Positions 49,261 through 61,860 of a stretch of 64,000 nt of DNA are shown here, in pieces. How positions within the stretch are numbered: the stretch's first letter is position 1; each line of letters starts with the position of its first letter. The DNA comes from Apis mellifera. Taxonomy: Eukaryota > Arthropoda > Insecta > Hymenoptera > Apidae. The notes under the pieces were generated by a model. That model was not told the origin of the DNA and ran no database searches. It saw nothing but the letters and a program-made list of their open reading frames with translations. The stretch spans positions 3,390,501 through 3,454,500 of the forward strand of contig NC_037639.1 in assembly GCF_003254395.2 (NCBI RefSeq). Reading direction: 5' to 3'. The position numbers were made by a program, and so were the translations under genes.

Positions 49261-49990
49261 TCGTTGTCTCTGTATCTTATCTTTCAATCGAAAATTGCGT
49301 TATTCGATGTGGTCAATTTTTATATAATTTATTTTAAATCGGAAAGAGAAACCAATTTTCTATCCATGTTAAATACTTTGTTTTCAAATTTACCCGCTTT
49401 TCAAAGATAAATCGTTATGATGATACATTAATTATTAATATCGATAAAAGTCGTTTATTTTAAATATATTTTAAAGTATTAAATAATTACGCGATGAATT
49501 AAATATATTAAACATTATTATAAAATTTTTTAAGTTAAATTCATTATTGTTAATATTAATTGAATTAATATACGTAAGGTGCTAAAACCTTTCAACGTTA
49601 AAATTTCTTAATTTCTTAATAATTTGAAATAATCAATGATAATATATTCTAATTTAAATTTAACTGAATAATTTTGTGTTAGAATTATAATATAAAATCT
49701 AAAACAAAATATCTACAATATTTTAGATATCTTAATCTAAAAATTGTATATTATACGAGAAAATAATAGACTAACGGTCATAATAAGATTAAATTAAAAT
49801 CAAGAAACACATTATTTGATATAAAAAAAAAAAAAAAGATACAGAATTGGATTTAAATTGTATCTAATAAATCGAAATAACAGAGCAAATAATTCTATAT
49901 CCTATTGTTAGAGACTTACACCACTATAATCACCCATGCTATTATCATGCCATTGCAATACCTCATAAAACTCACTCACAACCCATTCTA
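49261..49990. other. AT-rich spacer
   Basis: AT-rich and stop-dense; nothing recognised. Confidence 0.6.
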
Positions 49991-51590
49991 TTTTCTTAGA
50001 ACGTAAGCAATTGTCACGCTAAAAACGAGCTAATTTCATACACAAAGGGAGGAAAACGCAAGGATTCCAACGAAGAATTGTAATTCCCGAGCGAAAGAGG
50101 GAACGCGAGTCCGATACAAGGCACGCGTACGAATGTTCGTTTTTATCTCGAGTATACATAGAAACGAGGTTCGTTGCTTCAGTATTTCCATCGAGTTTGC
50201 AGTCGAACGTGCATTTCCCACTCGTACAGGCCTTAAGAATCCGTGCAACTCCGTGGACCAAGAGAATTCCACTTTTCGTCGCTTCGAGATCGTCGCAGTT
50301 TCTTGCGTTTCGTTTCGACGGAACAGTCAAAGAGACGGCTACAACACGAGGACGGTTTATATCCCGGCACGAGCAAATTACGGGAATGCAGTGGCGCGCA
50401 TAAAAGAACAAGGACAAGTAATAGGAGGAAAGTGCATTTCGGAGGGAGAGGAGCAGCGCCTCTAACAGCGCCTCCTCCTCGCACACCTTCTCCTTTTTTT
50501 TCCCCTCCATTTTCCACCCTTATGTACCGGAGCCAGACACCGTTGACTTTACACTTAGGCCTTTTTTTCCACGCGAGTTCAAAGCGACTCGCCGACACGT
50601 GTTCCCCGTGGCGCGATATCGTCGCATAATAAGAAGCAAAACTCCCCCTAGTACAAGCCTTCTATTATTAGATAACAGCGCCGTGCGTAACGTTTTTCCG
50701 CCGAAAAAGTGCAGAGGGAAAATATTAAAACTCGGTGTTTCGACGAGGAGTAAATATTTCATTAATTTAAAAGCGACGCTTAAACGTCGCTGATACGAAG
50801 GCACCTAAGAGAGAACGACTAAGACTAAGGTTCTTCCAGACTCGCGTCCCATTGTCCTTCCTTGCCAACAAAGGAGCACTCAAAGAGACAACCAGCCGCC
50901 GTTTTGTTTCGCGTCGTCAAATTATTACGGTGCAACGAAGCGAACGGTGGAAAAGGAAAACGTAAACGAACGCAAGCATCGTATTTCGAAAAAAAAAGAG
51001 AGAGAGGAGGAAGAAAGAAAAAGAAAAAAAGGAAAGGGGGGAAAAAAAAAAGAAAGCTTGGAAGTTGAACGCGGCAACCTGCAACAACCCCTTCCATCGT
51101 TTGCACCCTTTACGTTTCTCTGTACTCGCCGACGGTTTTGCGTATATACGTGGTTACGTGTCGTTAATTGCTGGCACAGAAAGTACCAACTTTTGGATAT
51201 CTACACGCGCAACGGACTTTCGTCTGCGAGGGCATCGTGAGGGTCGTAATTAATGTCGCTTTCCCACAAAGAACGTACGATAGAGAGAAAGATGGAAAGG
51301 GGCGGTGGAAAAATCAGAGAAAGTTGAAAGAAAGGAGAACAGGTGAGCTCAAGGAGCGGTGACGCGACGAAAGGGAAAATTAAAAATGCAAAGGGAGATA
51401 GCGGTGAGAAGGTGGCGCGGGAAAAAGGGAGAAGGAATGAAATCGGTAGATAATGAGCAAAAGCTAGGCAAAGTGATTGAGGTTAGAGAGGTGACAAAAA
51501 AAGGAGTCGGAGCTTTCAAGTTTGTCGACGATCTGTTACTTGTTAACGAGCTTCGAAGATTCGCTAGCAAATAAAAAATGAAACGGAATA
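49991..51590. other. long CpG-rich island with a pure purine tract
   Basis: The largest CpG-rich block of the right half. Long frames occur on both strands of the same DNA (50019-50510 and 50233-50598 minus; 50133-50465 and 50243-50629 plus), the pattern expected when stops are rare rather than of a gene. None matches a known family. The pure-purine tract is listed separately. Confidence 0.4.
50988..51056 (+). repeat. 69-base uninterrupted purine tract
   Basis: No C or T from 50988 to 51056. It mixes A runs, GA steps and a G6 run. Long homopurine-homopyrimidine DNA can form intramolecular triplexes. Confidence 0.85.
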
Positions 51591-53560
51591 TACGAGTGAC
51601 AGTTTTATTAATGATTTATCTAAATATGAATCACGTTTAATTATATTTAAATTGTGTAAAATATTTTAGAAATTATAATAGATAATAACGTTTATTAAGA
51701 AACGTATTGATAAATGAGAAATAATAAAGAAAGAGAAACAATGTTGAATGTTATCTTTGATATATATTTTTCAACCGATTCACGATATTGATCTATTTCG
51801 AATCGTGCACTTAAACATTCTCTTTCGGTCAAAAGTTTTTTACTTAGTGTTCGGCTACGTGTTTCAATTGAAGCGAGTCTTAACAAATGAGGAAATGAAT
51901 AATGAACAAGGGAATGAAATAGTAAAGAACAAAGATCAAAGTTGACAAGTAGTGTGATTCCCTGATTTTTTTATGATCTTTTCGAGTATATAATTCACGA
52001 TACTGAACCATATTTCGAACCATGCACTTTAAAATTCCCTTTATATCAAAAGTTTACGATTTCTATATATAAAGTTTCTATTCAGTTGAATCTATAAGAG
52101 CGGGTTAAGGTTAGATATGGTCAACGTTATAGTTACTGAAAAATGTTTTATAAACTTGCAATTATTTTTCAGATTACTATTTTCTTATAGAACTATAGAA
52201 TCGTTATTTTATCAATATAACTTTTATGGATTGTAAATTCCCTATAATAATCAATGGAAAAGAATACGAATCTCATAATACTAATACTAATACTAATTAC
52301 ATACATTTAATTGCAATAAGTTTAAAATTTTCCAATATATGTACAAGTATTTATTCGTTAATTCATTTAATTTCCTTTTTGAAAACATTCACAAAAGAGA
52401 AAATTATTTTACGAATTGTTTATCAAATATTCAATATTTCTGATTGAACATTTACTATTAATGAGTAACCGCCTTTTTGCTACTTGAATGACCAAAAAGT
52501 TCTGCCTCTTTTATTCGCATACGAATTGTATCTCTGGAATACGAAGATTCAAATTTCAATTGGTTGCAAGAAATAAAACGATTTTTAGATTCTCTCTTTG
52601 CATTATGCGATTCCTTCGTATTCACCGCAGGTTTCCTGATCATGAAAAGTTTTCCATGAATGCGTTTTTTCCAGACGATTTACTATCTTGCTAATATTTT
52701 CTGGAAGGGTAGGATAGACCAGAATATGGTAGGATTTTTCGAATTATATCTCTTGATTTCTCTTTGTAGACATTTGCAATATTTTATAAATGACGAATCT
52801 TCACGACAATTAATAATTAACTCTCAAGTAATATTTCAAACACAATTAATTTATAATATTTCATATACAATAGCATAAATAATTTTTATATTATTATTAT
52901 TATGTATTATTTTCAAAGATAAAAGTTTTTCGTGAGAATGAAGTTCTTTATAAATTTCAACTTTTGATAAGATCCAAATACAATAGAGAATACTTCACTA
53001 TTAGATTTTACAAGAAGTACTTTTAAAAAACAAAAGTACTTTTTAAATAAACGAGATTCGATGAGTAGCTACTCATAAAAGAGCACTTTAGAAAACGAAA
53101 TCAATACTTTCAAGTAGAGTTTATCAATCGAGTCATGTTTAAAACGAGTTGTATTTTTATGCACAATTTTAAACGACCTCTAAAATTTTGAAAAGTTCCA
53201 AATCAATTAACAGATATCTATTGATCCAAATGTTGTTAATAACGAACGATTACAATTACACAATTACAATGAATAATATTTATATTCATATTAAAATAAA
53301 ACTCGAAATCAAAATTCATTTCGATATATATAAATACATTAGAATTTGAATAATCGAAATTATAATTGTTACAAACTTCGTGTAAAAAAAAGTGTATTTT
53401 TAACCTTGATCGTTTTTTTACAATGCAAAATCTCACAACTATACACATCGAATACGCGCAATTATTCAGAACATTTACGGAAATGTTTCTTTTCATTTAA
53501 ACGAACGTAAATCTAGAAAAAGGATATATCGAAGAACGTCAACATATTTTCCTCGACCGG
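51591..53560. other. AT-rich desert containing a 215-bp direct repeat
   Basis: AT-rich. Short frames only, no recognisable gene. The direct repeat is listed separately. Confidence 0.55.
51760..52065 (+). repeat. ~215-bp-spaced direct repeat
   Basis: TTCACGATATTGA at about 51779 recurs as TTCACGATACTGA at about 51994. Both continue collinearly through TTTCGAAnCnTGCACTT, an ATTC-TTT block and TCAAAAGTTT. The diverged units match over roughly 70-90 bases each with a spacing of about 215. Noncoding. Confidence 0.65.
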
Positions 53561-54010
53561 TGTATAAACCTTGAAACAAGAAGTTCGTAAAGGTGTAACA
53601 GCATACGTAAATGCAATACAATGGGAGCAGGTATTACCTTTGCCGGAATGCGAAAGCTAGCAACGCTTGCTAACAATGTTAGCCACTTCTGCCTTCATTC
53701 TCGCGTTTCCTTTTTGCAGTTGGAAATGAAATATAAAAGCGTCGCGATGCCCGCACCACGCCGAGAGAGGAAGGCGCGATAGGCATGGCTGGTCCATCGC
53801 GCGGATGCATTCTCCACTCCGTTTTCGCAACTCCATAAAATTTCGTTTCCATCGCGATTAATTCTCAGGAATGTCTCTCAAAGGTGTGGAGAAACGTTTC
53901 TTCGCGAGAAAATTGCGTCGGAGTCATTACGGCTGAAGGCTCTCGCGAAAATTTGCGACTACATTTTGTTATAAAACGCTGAAATCGGTGGAATAGAGAC
54001 GTCGAAAGTC
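53561..54010 (+). other. strong 3' splice site with candidate noncoding exon
   Basis: A near-consensus branch point, GCTAAC (branch A at 53673), is followed by a pyrimidine-rich run and TTTCCTTTTTGCAG ending at 53719. The following sequence would start an exon at 53720. A donor-like AAAG|GTGTGG lies at about 53885. The best frame after the acceptor closes within about 20 codons, so any exon is noncoding or UTR. A TATAAAAG at 53732-53739 in the same block is an alternative promoter reading. GCTAACAATGTTAGC (53669-53683) also forms a small hairpin over the branch point. Confidence 0.4.
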
Positions 54011-55440
54011 AAATGCTCTCACTTTATTATTGTACTTCATTGAATATTGTTAGTTGGTTTATCCGCTTTTTTAACTTTTTCTCTCTATTGTTGATTAAAT
54101 TTCTATGGAGATTGTGAGTGGATAAATATTATAAAATATTAATATTAGTAAACAGGATAACAATTGAATATAAAGGTAACATTTTTTTATTTGAAACTTT
54201 AATAAACGAATTCTCTTTAATCTGAATATTTTGTTATTTGAATGAAAGGTACTATTATTTAAAATTAAAATTAATGCGATTTTTAATTGATTTTTTTAAT
54301 ATTTAGAGAAATTTAGAATAGTATAGCACACGTTGGAATGAAATACAGATAATTTAAAAAGGAATAAAAAATATGCTATTAAAACTTGGAAAAGTTTAAT
54401 GGAATACAGAAATGAAACTTTAAATATTATTTTCATTCGTGAAAACTTGCAGAATATAATAAAATAAGTTAAAAAAAAAAAAAAAATACTGAAAAATCTA
54501 CGTCTATCTACGCAATATTTAAACTAGAAACCTTAATTTAATAAATTAAAATTATTATTAAAAGATTTTGATTCTCAAACTGTTTGAAATACGTATATAA
54601 TGTTATCAAATGTAAATATAAAAATGTTTCAAAACAATCTAGATTTCAATCTCAATATTTCATAAAATCAGACTAAAAATTTTTTGATTATCAATATTCA
54701 TAAAGCTAAAAACCGATTAATGGAAAAAAAAAGCAACAAAAAATTAGTCCTTTTATTTTTGCTTTTATTATATTTTTATGTACACATATTAACGTTTAAA
54801 TTGAAAGTAATATTTCTCTTTCACTAACAGACTGTTGGATTATATTTTATACAGCAAATTTGAACGCATATATTTTTCTTTAATTATCGAAATTTTATCT
54901 GGGTCGTGCTTTTTACCATTTTAAACATTATGAAATAAGATATAAAAGACATTTTGAATTTATAAACGTACAATAATTATTTCCCTGTAATGAATTAAAA
55001 ATATATTCTTTAAATTTTTCACATAAATATTGCATAACGAAGGAAAGCACGTTCCACTTAATATTCCTTTTAAATTATTATTTATAGTTATTAGATTAAT
55101 AATTTTACTATTTTTAATGATACTTGAAAATTCTTAAAAAATAATATGAATAAATTCAAGCAAGGAATTAATATTCCTTGTTAATCATTCTAATTTTAAA
55201 AATCCTATTTTTTGACAATTATATTTTGAGATTCTAATTTGAATACATTTAAATATGTCTATATATCGTTTCTAAACTATTCCAAATAATACAAAAATAA
55301 TAAAATCTACATTATTATCATAATATGCAAACGATTATTGCGAAAAAACAATGAATTTTTTTTTTATACTTGTTTATAAATTCGAATAAATTCGAATCAA
55401 GTTAAAGATTTTTTTTTTACGATAAATTTATATCAAAATC
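54011..55440. other. AT-rich desert
   Basis: AT-rich and stop-dense with short A and T runs; nothing recognised. Confidence 0.6.
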
Positions 55441-55499
55441 CTCCTCCAAAAAGAGAAAAGATAGAAGCAAAGAAAGGAAAAGAAAAATTTAAATGGAAG

Positions 55500-55920
55500 A
55501 TTAATGCAGTACTCCAACGATTCGTTTTCACATGAAAGTAGAAAATCCGCGTCAGGTAATTTCTCATGGAAGGCGAATAAGATTCTTCGCGGGAGGAAAA
55601 ACCGATCAAATCGTCGTCGAGATATCTCGAGCTTGTTAAGAGTAATGTCGCGAATATTTTCTTGCGCGGTGTGGCCGAGCAATGGAGTCGTTACGCTGGA
55701 ACAATGCCAATGTCTAATTTCGCACAGTTTCGGCGGAGGTTAGCGACACGATAACGGCGAATGCCATTCCTAGAAAACAAGAGGCACTGACCTACTATAT
55801 AAACGCTATGTGTTACATACATCGCGCATACGAAAGCGAGAGAGTATCAGAAGATAAACCGAGAATCAGTTTCATCAAGTCATACAGTAACTTTATATTG
55901 ATGGATTAACGACCGTTATA
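55500..55920 (+). promoter_or_regulatory. TATA promoter-like block
   Basis: CpG-rich sequence leads to TATATAAA (55796-55803). The next 120 bases look like a 5' leader: purine-rich, with GAGAGAGTATCAGAAG, the arthropod-initiator-like TCAGTTTC at about 55866, and CA|GTAACT as a possible donor near 55885. The first ATG downstream (about 55901) opens only two codons, so a coding start, if any, lies in another exon. Transcription is inferred. Confidence 0.4.
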
Positions 55921-56400
55921 TATCTACCGAGTTATCAGAAGTCGAGAGAAAGGAAAAATTTGTAATGAAACGACCAGAAACGACGTCATATTTTTTTTTA
56001 TCATCGAAGAACAATAAGAATTTCATTTTTCTCGTTATTATAGAAAATAGAAAATTGATCACTTTGAGATCGAAATTAGGGTACATTGTAGTATTGTATT
56101 AATTTGTTAATTATAAACTTAAGAAATGTATATCTGTAATATATTATATACATTTAATAAGATTTTTCTTTAATAAAAGTTTATTAAATTAAAATAGGCA
56201 TGATATTAGATTATACGAGTTTGAATTCGTAAAACATGCAGTAAAAAATAATGAAAGAAAGATTATAACTATACTTTTGAAATTTTTTGTCAAAGTATTG
56301 AAATTTATATTTTGTGTCTGATTATATAATATCAGATGACATATTATTTATTATCGAATATTTTTATCTTCTCTTTTTTTCATTATTTTTTAAAATCCTA
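55921..56400. other. AT-rich spacer
   Basis: A frame of about 46 codons begins at ATG near 55964 but is low-complexity and unrecognisable. Otherwise AT-rich, nothing seen. Confidence 0.5.
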
Positions 56401-57830
56401 TTTTTCACGTATTTCGAAACGTCACAACCATGAATTAAGTCAAGGGAAACGATGTATATACGATTTCGAAATTAAACATTTGTCTTCGAATCGATCAGCG
56501 TGAGAAGCACGTTCAATACTTCTCATTCTAAAATTACGTAAACACGGATTGAGAGTCACGTCTGCGAGAATACGCGCATGAAATATGCAATCGCGAAAAC
56601 TTCTCACTTCCACCTTCTCCAAGTTTGCTCATCTCGTCGAGCACCTCCTCAAGAAATTAGATTTTAACGTGTTTTCCGGCATGCGTCCACAGGCACGAAT
56701 AATTTCTTTAATTTCATCCGATAATATCATTCGATCCCCCTATTCCCCACACTGATTTTCAATTCAACCCTCCCTACGTTGTCGAGGACCCGTTCCATTT
56801 TTCTCATCTTCCTCTTACGAGAATAGTTTATTTTACGCAATTTTCCTAGGGAAACGTTTAATTTAGTTTATTAGGTCGACGAGAAAAGCGAGGCGGAGGA
56901 AATGTCGGTGTTATAGGTGGGGCCCGAGGCTCGCGAGGGATCATTAAACAAAATTACTCCGTGGTGAAATTCCCTCCGAACGGTCGAGTTGAAAACGTAC
57001 GACTTATTCGTTGTCCGGGTCGTCGGCAGAAGTCGACTAACGTCTCAAAGTTTTAACTAAATTCAACTCCGAACGGAGGGGGAGTAAAAACTTCTTTGCG
57101 AGGGGGGAGAGGCGGTGGGAGGGGGGAGAGGGTGTTCGCATCCTTATGGAAAATAACTCGGGTGGTATCAACGCGCGGGAATGCACGGACGTGACGGTTT
57201 CGAGTCACATTATCCGCGGGGGCAATGCATGAATCACTGGAAACTTTATCCGGCCGGAGACTGCGGTAAAACCTGTCGACGCAGGTTCTATTTAATTTCG
57301 CTTTACAACGACCCATTGGATCCCAGTTTCGTTAAAGTGAAAAAAAAAAAAAGGAAACTGCCGGGGGAAACGATAAAACGATTAAGAGCCAACCATCGCT
57401 CCATTGTTCCGCTTAACTAATTTATAACGCGATGGCGAAGATAACACTTGGCCGTTGAATGCAGTTGAATTTCGATAGGCTAGAAATACATCCGCCAACT
57501 ACAATGCCGAAGACAGGTGTTGAAACAACAGAGATATTGCAGACACGCTCCAATTATCTTATCGGCTTACATTTGCCGCCGATTCTGATTAATCAAACCG
57601 TGAACTGCTCCACGCCAGGCACGAAGAAACAATGATCGGATTCGATCGATTCGATTGCGAGGCTCGAATATATACGAGCGACATTTTACGATCCCGTATG
57701 TCTTTCCTTGTTCTTCGAATTCGGAGCAATGAAGATAGATGTACAATCGCGCGAAAAATCGCTCGTGCACCACCGTTTATAAGGATTTTTTTAACTGATA
57801 AATGTATTTCTTTAGTGAAAATTTATTACG
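56401..57830. other. CpG-rich island with G-rich runs
   Basis: CpG-rich block. Overlapping frames on both strands (57053-57316 minus, 57181-57420 plus, 57567-57773 minus, 57632-57835 plus) match no family. It contains a G-quadruplex candidate. Confidence 0.4.
57102..57132 (+). other. G-quadruplex-forming run
   Basis: G tracts of 6, 3, 6 and 3 (with an intervening GG) lie between short A/C/T-containing loops in about 30 bases. Seen directly. Confidence 0.6.
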
Positions 57831-58310
57831 ATTGATGCGCACGATATTGACACATTGTTAATTTTCATTCCATCTTTATACGAATATTAAAAATTTATCT
57901 ACTCGATTTTGAAAATCGATAGATACTATCTATCTTAAGACACAATATAATATTTGATATCTAATATTATATCGTTACAATTTTATTACATGCTGATTCA
58001 TTCGATTTATCAGTTACAAACCTTAATATACGATAACCAATCGAATTCAAATAGATGACTTTTTATTCTGAGAAATCAAGAATTTTCATTTAATCACGTT
58101 TCAATGAAATTAATTTCAAAACTGAATCAATTACTTTTAATATTTTTAAATACAAAATGGAATAATTTATTTTTAACAAAAATCGTACAATAAAAAAAAA
58201 ATAAGTTTGATTATAAAAAATCAAAAGAGAAAAACTTGAATAAGTCACATTTTCCAATTAGACTTTTCTATAATAAAAAAAAATCTTAAAACTTATCAAA
58301 TTTTTCATCG
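57831..58310. other. AT-rich spacer
   Basis: AT-rich; nothing recognised. Confidence 0.6.
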
Positions 58311-59240
58311 ACGAAAGTGAATGCATCAAGTATTTATTATCGCGTGAAACAACACAATTTTCGAAAATATACAATTTCGAGACAGACCCACTTCAATTCC
58401 CGCACGCCAACAACCGGTTCAATTAGAAAGCCCATAACCCACAAATATTCTTTTCATAACCGTTCGCCATCCAGACTTTTCCTCCGCTATAAACCGAAAA
58501 AACGTCGGGCGTAACCGCGAAAGCGTTAATAACTCTGTTCAAACATGTTCCTCACGTAGCGGCCGATATCGTGCAGAAACAACACATGAAATTACTCGAA
58601 ACATCGCCGGCCACCTCGTAAACACCGGAAATATATATCAAACGTTTTTATTGTCAGCTCGAATCGAGAAACTTGGGCAGACGTCGGGTGGTGCAACAGT
58701 AGGCGAATGAAACGAAACGAAACGAGCGAATGAAAGGGGGCGACGAGCAAACGAAAAGGGAGCCGCTGGACACGAGGAGGGCCGCCTCCAGGGAGTCGTG
58801 CCAAAATTGTTAACAGCCTAGACAACCGTGTTATAGGTGGCATGTGCTTCCAATCAATCGTCGAATAAGCGAGAAAAGAGAAGGTACAAAACGAGAGAAA
58901 GAGAGGTGGAGACAGGTGGTCGCCATCCCTGAGATACCGGTCACGGAACCGAAGCCGTTTTATTGAACTCGCACCCGATGAGAGAAATGCATGGACGACG
59001 CCCAATGCCCCGGCCATTCGATGATATCGCGGATGCGCCTCGCTGTTCCTTCGATATTTTCTATCTCTCGGCACGCGGAAATTATCCAACTTCTTAATAT
59101 CCGCTTGTTTTCGAACCCGGATATTCGTGTCCGTCGCGAATACCGCGTTTCGAATAGGTTTCAACTATGTACATCCGCGCGATGCATGATACGTTTCAAA
59201 TGCGTGAATTTAATAGTTAATGGATATAGATCTACGAAGA
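58311..59240. other. CpG-rich island with the longest open frame
   Basis: Contains the longest open frame of the window: 58592-59164 on the minus strand, 190 codons from an ATG. It is rich in Arg, Leu, Pro and Ser and shows no recognisable domain, signal peptide or repeat. A plus-strand frame (58991-59254) overlaps its N-terminal part. I treat it as probable chance in CpG-rich DNA. An orphan gene is possible but unsupported. Confidence 0.3.
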
Positions 59241-59700
59241 ATGATTCTATATAACGAGAGAAAGAAAAGAAAAAGAAATGAAATCTGCTCGTTTGAAATC
59301 AAGTTTGGAAAATTTTCGAATACACGTGAGTTCGATTGATTTTCGACTGATTGTAACTGAGAAAGTAATATGTACGGAAATAAGCAAAGAAAAGAAAATT
59401 GTTCGTGAAACTAAGAATTGAAACATATTAAATAGAATCGATAAACTCGCGTGCATTTAACAACAAGTCTGTAAATCTGATTTTCTCGAAAACGAAGCCT
59501 CAAATAAAAAAATATCGTTCTTTTCCTGTGAACTCATTTTCAACGTCTTACCCTCGATCCTCACATATAATTCTTCTTCTTCATCGAACATTATATATAT
59601 ATACATGTATACATAATGGATCGTCGCAAGATCGCTATACACATGGAACAGCAAGTTATACCATCAATTTCGAACTGCATATACGTGCATCACTTTTGAT
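59241..59700. other. mixed spacer
   Basis: Moderate AT content, a short TATATATATACATG run near 59591; nothing else recognised. Confidence 0.5.
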
Positions 59701-60760
59701 TAGAACTCGCGAAACCGATACCGACGCTCGATGATCGGCGAGCACGCAACGAGGGAGCGGCCAAGCTCGATCACGAGAATTTATACTATCTTTTTTTCCC
59801 CGAGAAATAATCACTGTTGCACACAGGAGCCGGTGGAAACGGTTGAATCGTCGCGATCAACGAAAACGGGGGCGTTTAAAGCTCTTCGTATCTGGCGACA
59901 GGGAACGTCGTTAAGCGAAAAATCGATACGATAACGCTGCTGTACGAGCTACTCGAATAACCGGATTACGCGCGCATTGTTATTCCTCTGTGTAGGGAGA
60001 ATATATCCAGATACGGGGAGCACACGTTTTCACCGGTTTTATTTTCGGTGTATCGATGGAAACCGGAGCGGCGAGAACGATTTCTTTTCAGACGATCTGC
60101 GGTTTGGCAGTTTGCAACCACGGAGACGGAGCAAAGGAACGAGAAGACGGGACACAACTACGCTGCGGGACATCTGCGGTCGTTCAAGATCGAAATACGA
60201 GATACCTCTCGCCAGTTGCGCCGCATAAAGCGGAAAGGGGGCGGATTACAAAATGAGAGACGCACAAGTCGGGGTTTGTGACGTTGCCTCGACGAGATAT
60301 TCGAGAAATTCGTTTGTGTATCCCGAATAAACGCCACTTGGCGGATACCTGGCGAGATACAATTGTGTTCGAGGATGCACGCGCGTGCATCTCCCTCTCC
60401 ATCCTGTCGAACTTTAATATCGTGGCCACGAGCCCTGGAAAAATTTGCTTCCCCTGGAATTCTGCTCGTATTTCCATAACGTGTTACGCGAAACACGCTG
60501 CCGCCTCCCATCGCGCCTCGCGCAACCTCGTCCAGAGATTGCATTACAAATGACGCGGAAAATGCATCAAATACCATCCGATCGTAAAACTCCATTTCAA
60601 TTACCGAAAAGAACGGGTCTGACGTACCCTATATATCGATCACATTATACGATATATGTATATCGAGGGATGTGTGTTTCTCATATAACTTTCTCCTTTA
60701 ATCCATTTGGATTAACCATTATTCGGATTAATTCTCGATGAGAATTATAAACGATTTGGA
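59701..60760. other. CpG-rich island
   Basis: CpG-rich block with multiple overlapping frames on both strands (60158-60595 and 60184-60477 minus; 59977-60228, 60278-60553 and 60445-60741 plus), none recognisable. ATATATCG (60631-60638) and CGATATAT (60650-60657) form an 8-bp hairpin at its right end. Confidence 0.4.
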
Positions 60761-61250
60761 TAGAAGATTAACTTCAGTTACAAATAATCTATTATGTACA
60801 TGGATAACGTTTCTCGAATCTATAAACGTGTTCGATAATAATATTTTTATGAGCTGAATGATTAGAGGTGATTACATAAATACACAGTTATTATGCTTGC
60901 TAAACTTTGAAAATATTATAAATAAGATCACGATGGATTCTTTCATCGATAATGCTCCAAAGTGGAGTCGTTAGAAGATTACGATATCAAAGAATCACTG
61001 ATTCTTCATGATTTCGTTTCAGGATGATTACAGTGTAATTGCGAAGCATTTTTTCAAGACTTCGACAAATGAGAACTTTTTAGTAGCTATACTTTACATT
61101 AATCTTCTGTCTATTATTCTAAATATTTCAATATATCTACATTACGATATTTCAAAATTATTGTTTAATATTGTTGCAGGACAAATACATTTACAAAGGA
61201 CAAAAGCAACATGCAATCTTAATTGTGAGGTAATTTTTCCACGATATTAA
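60761..61250. other. AT-rich spacer
   Basis: AT-rich; an 80-codon plus-strand frame at 61008-61250 is not recognisable. Nothing else seen. Confidence 0.5.
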
Positions 61251-61860
61251 GGTTTGCAAAATCAGCTTGCAAATCTCCATGGAACAAAAGAGAAACCATG
61301 TCATCAGCAGATGTGTATGTATATACTCATATTGTCTCTATTCCCATATGAATAGAAAGAAACTCACGTCTCGGCGACAAATTCTGTAACAGTAGTCGCG
61401 AATGGTAACGAGACACAGCTTAATTAAGGAAGCAACATCGGTCATTAGTATTTTCAGAAGACTCCACTCTTTTATTGCGTACGAGGCGCATGAAGTCCGA
61501 GGGCAGCAGCAAGTCTAGTGTCCTTCAGAGATTTCAGACGTGCTTTTACTTTTTCTCCCCTGGCTCCACTTGCTCGCGCTTTGCTTTTTCGTCTGTATAG
61601 TCGTTTTTTAAAAGGTCAAAGGGGCCACATCCCCATCTTGAAAACATTAATGAGCTCCCAGAACGACGTGCACGCACTGTACTGTTACGTACGTGCACTT
61701 GCATGCACTATGTCCCGGAAAAAAAAAAAAAAGAACGAAGGAAGGCAAGGGGAAGGATGACATGCCTGAAAGGGATGCTACATTGAAGGACGCGTCGAGA
61801 CGAGACACAGGTTGATGCTCTGGCTAATCTTAGCAAGACTTATCTCTCGATTTCCTTTCC
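61251..61860. other. GC-moderate patch with a Lys/Arg-rich minus-strand frame
   Basis: The minus-strand frame 61472-61615 is open for 47 codons without an ATG and ends at TAA. It is strongly basic and ends in an Ala/Leu stretch (DTRLAAALGLHAPRTQ). An AG suitable as an acceptor (CTATACAG) lies near its start. A terminal exon of a basic protein is conceivable, but I recognise no family and the pyrimidine tract is weak. Confidence 0.25.

Noticed and set aside
50019..50629. Four overlapping frames of 110-163 codons
   Set aside because: Open frames on both strands and in several phases over the same 600 bp reflect low stop density. No family recognised in any.
58592..59164. 190-codon minus-strand open frame as a gene
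   Set aside because: The longest frame in the window, but it lies in CpG-rich DNA where stops are rare, overlaps a plus-strand frame and shows no domain, signal peptide or recognisable homology.
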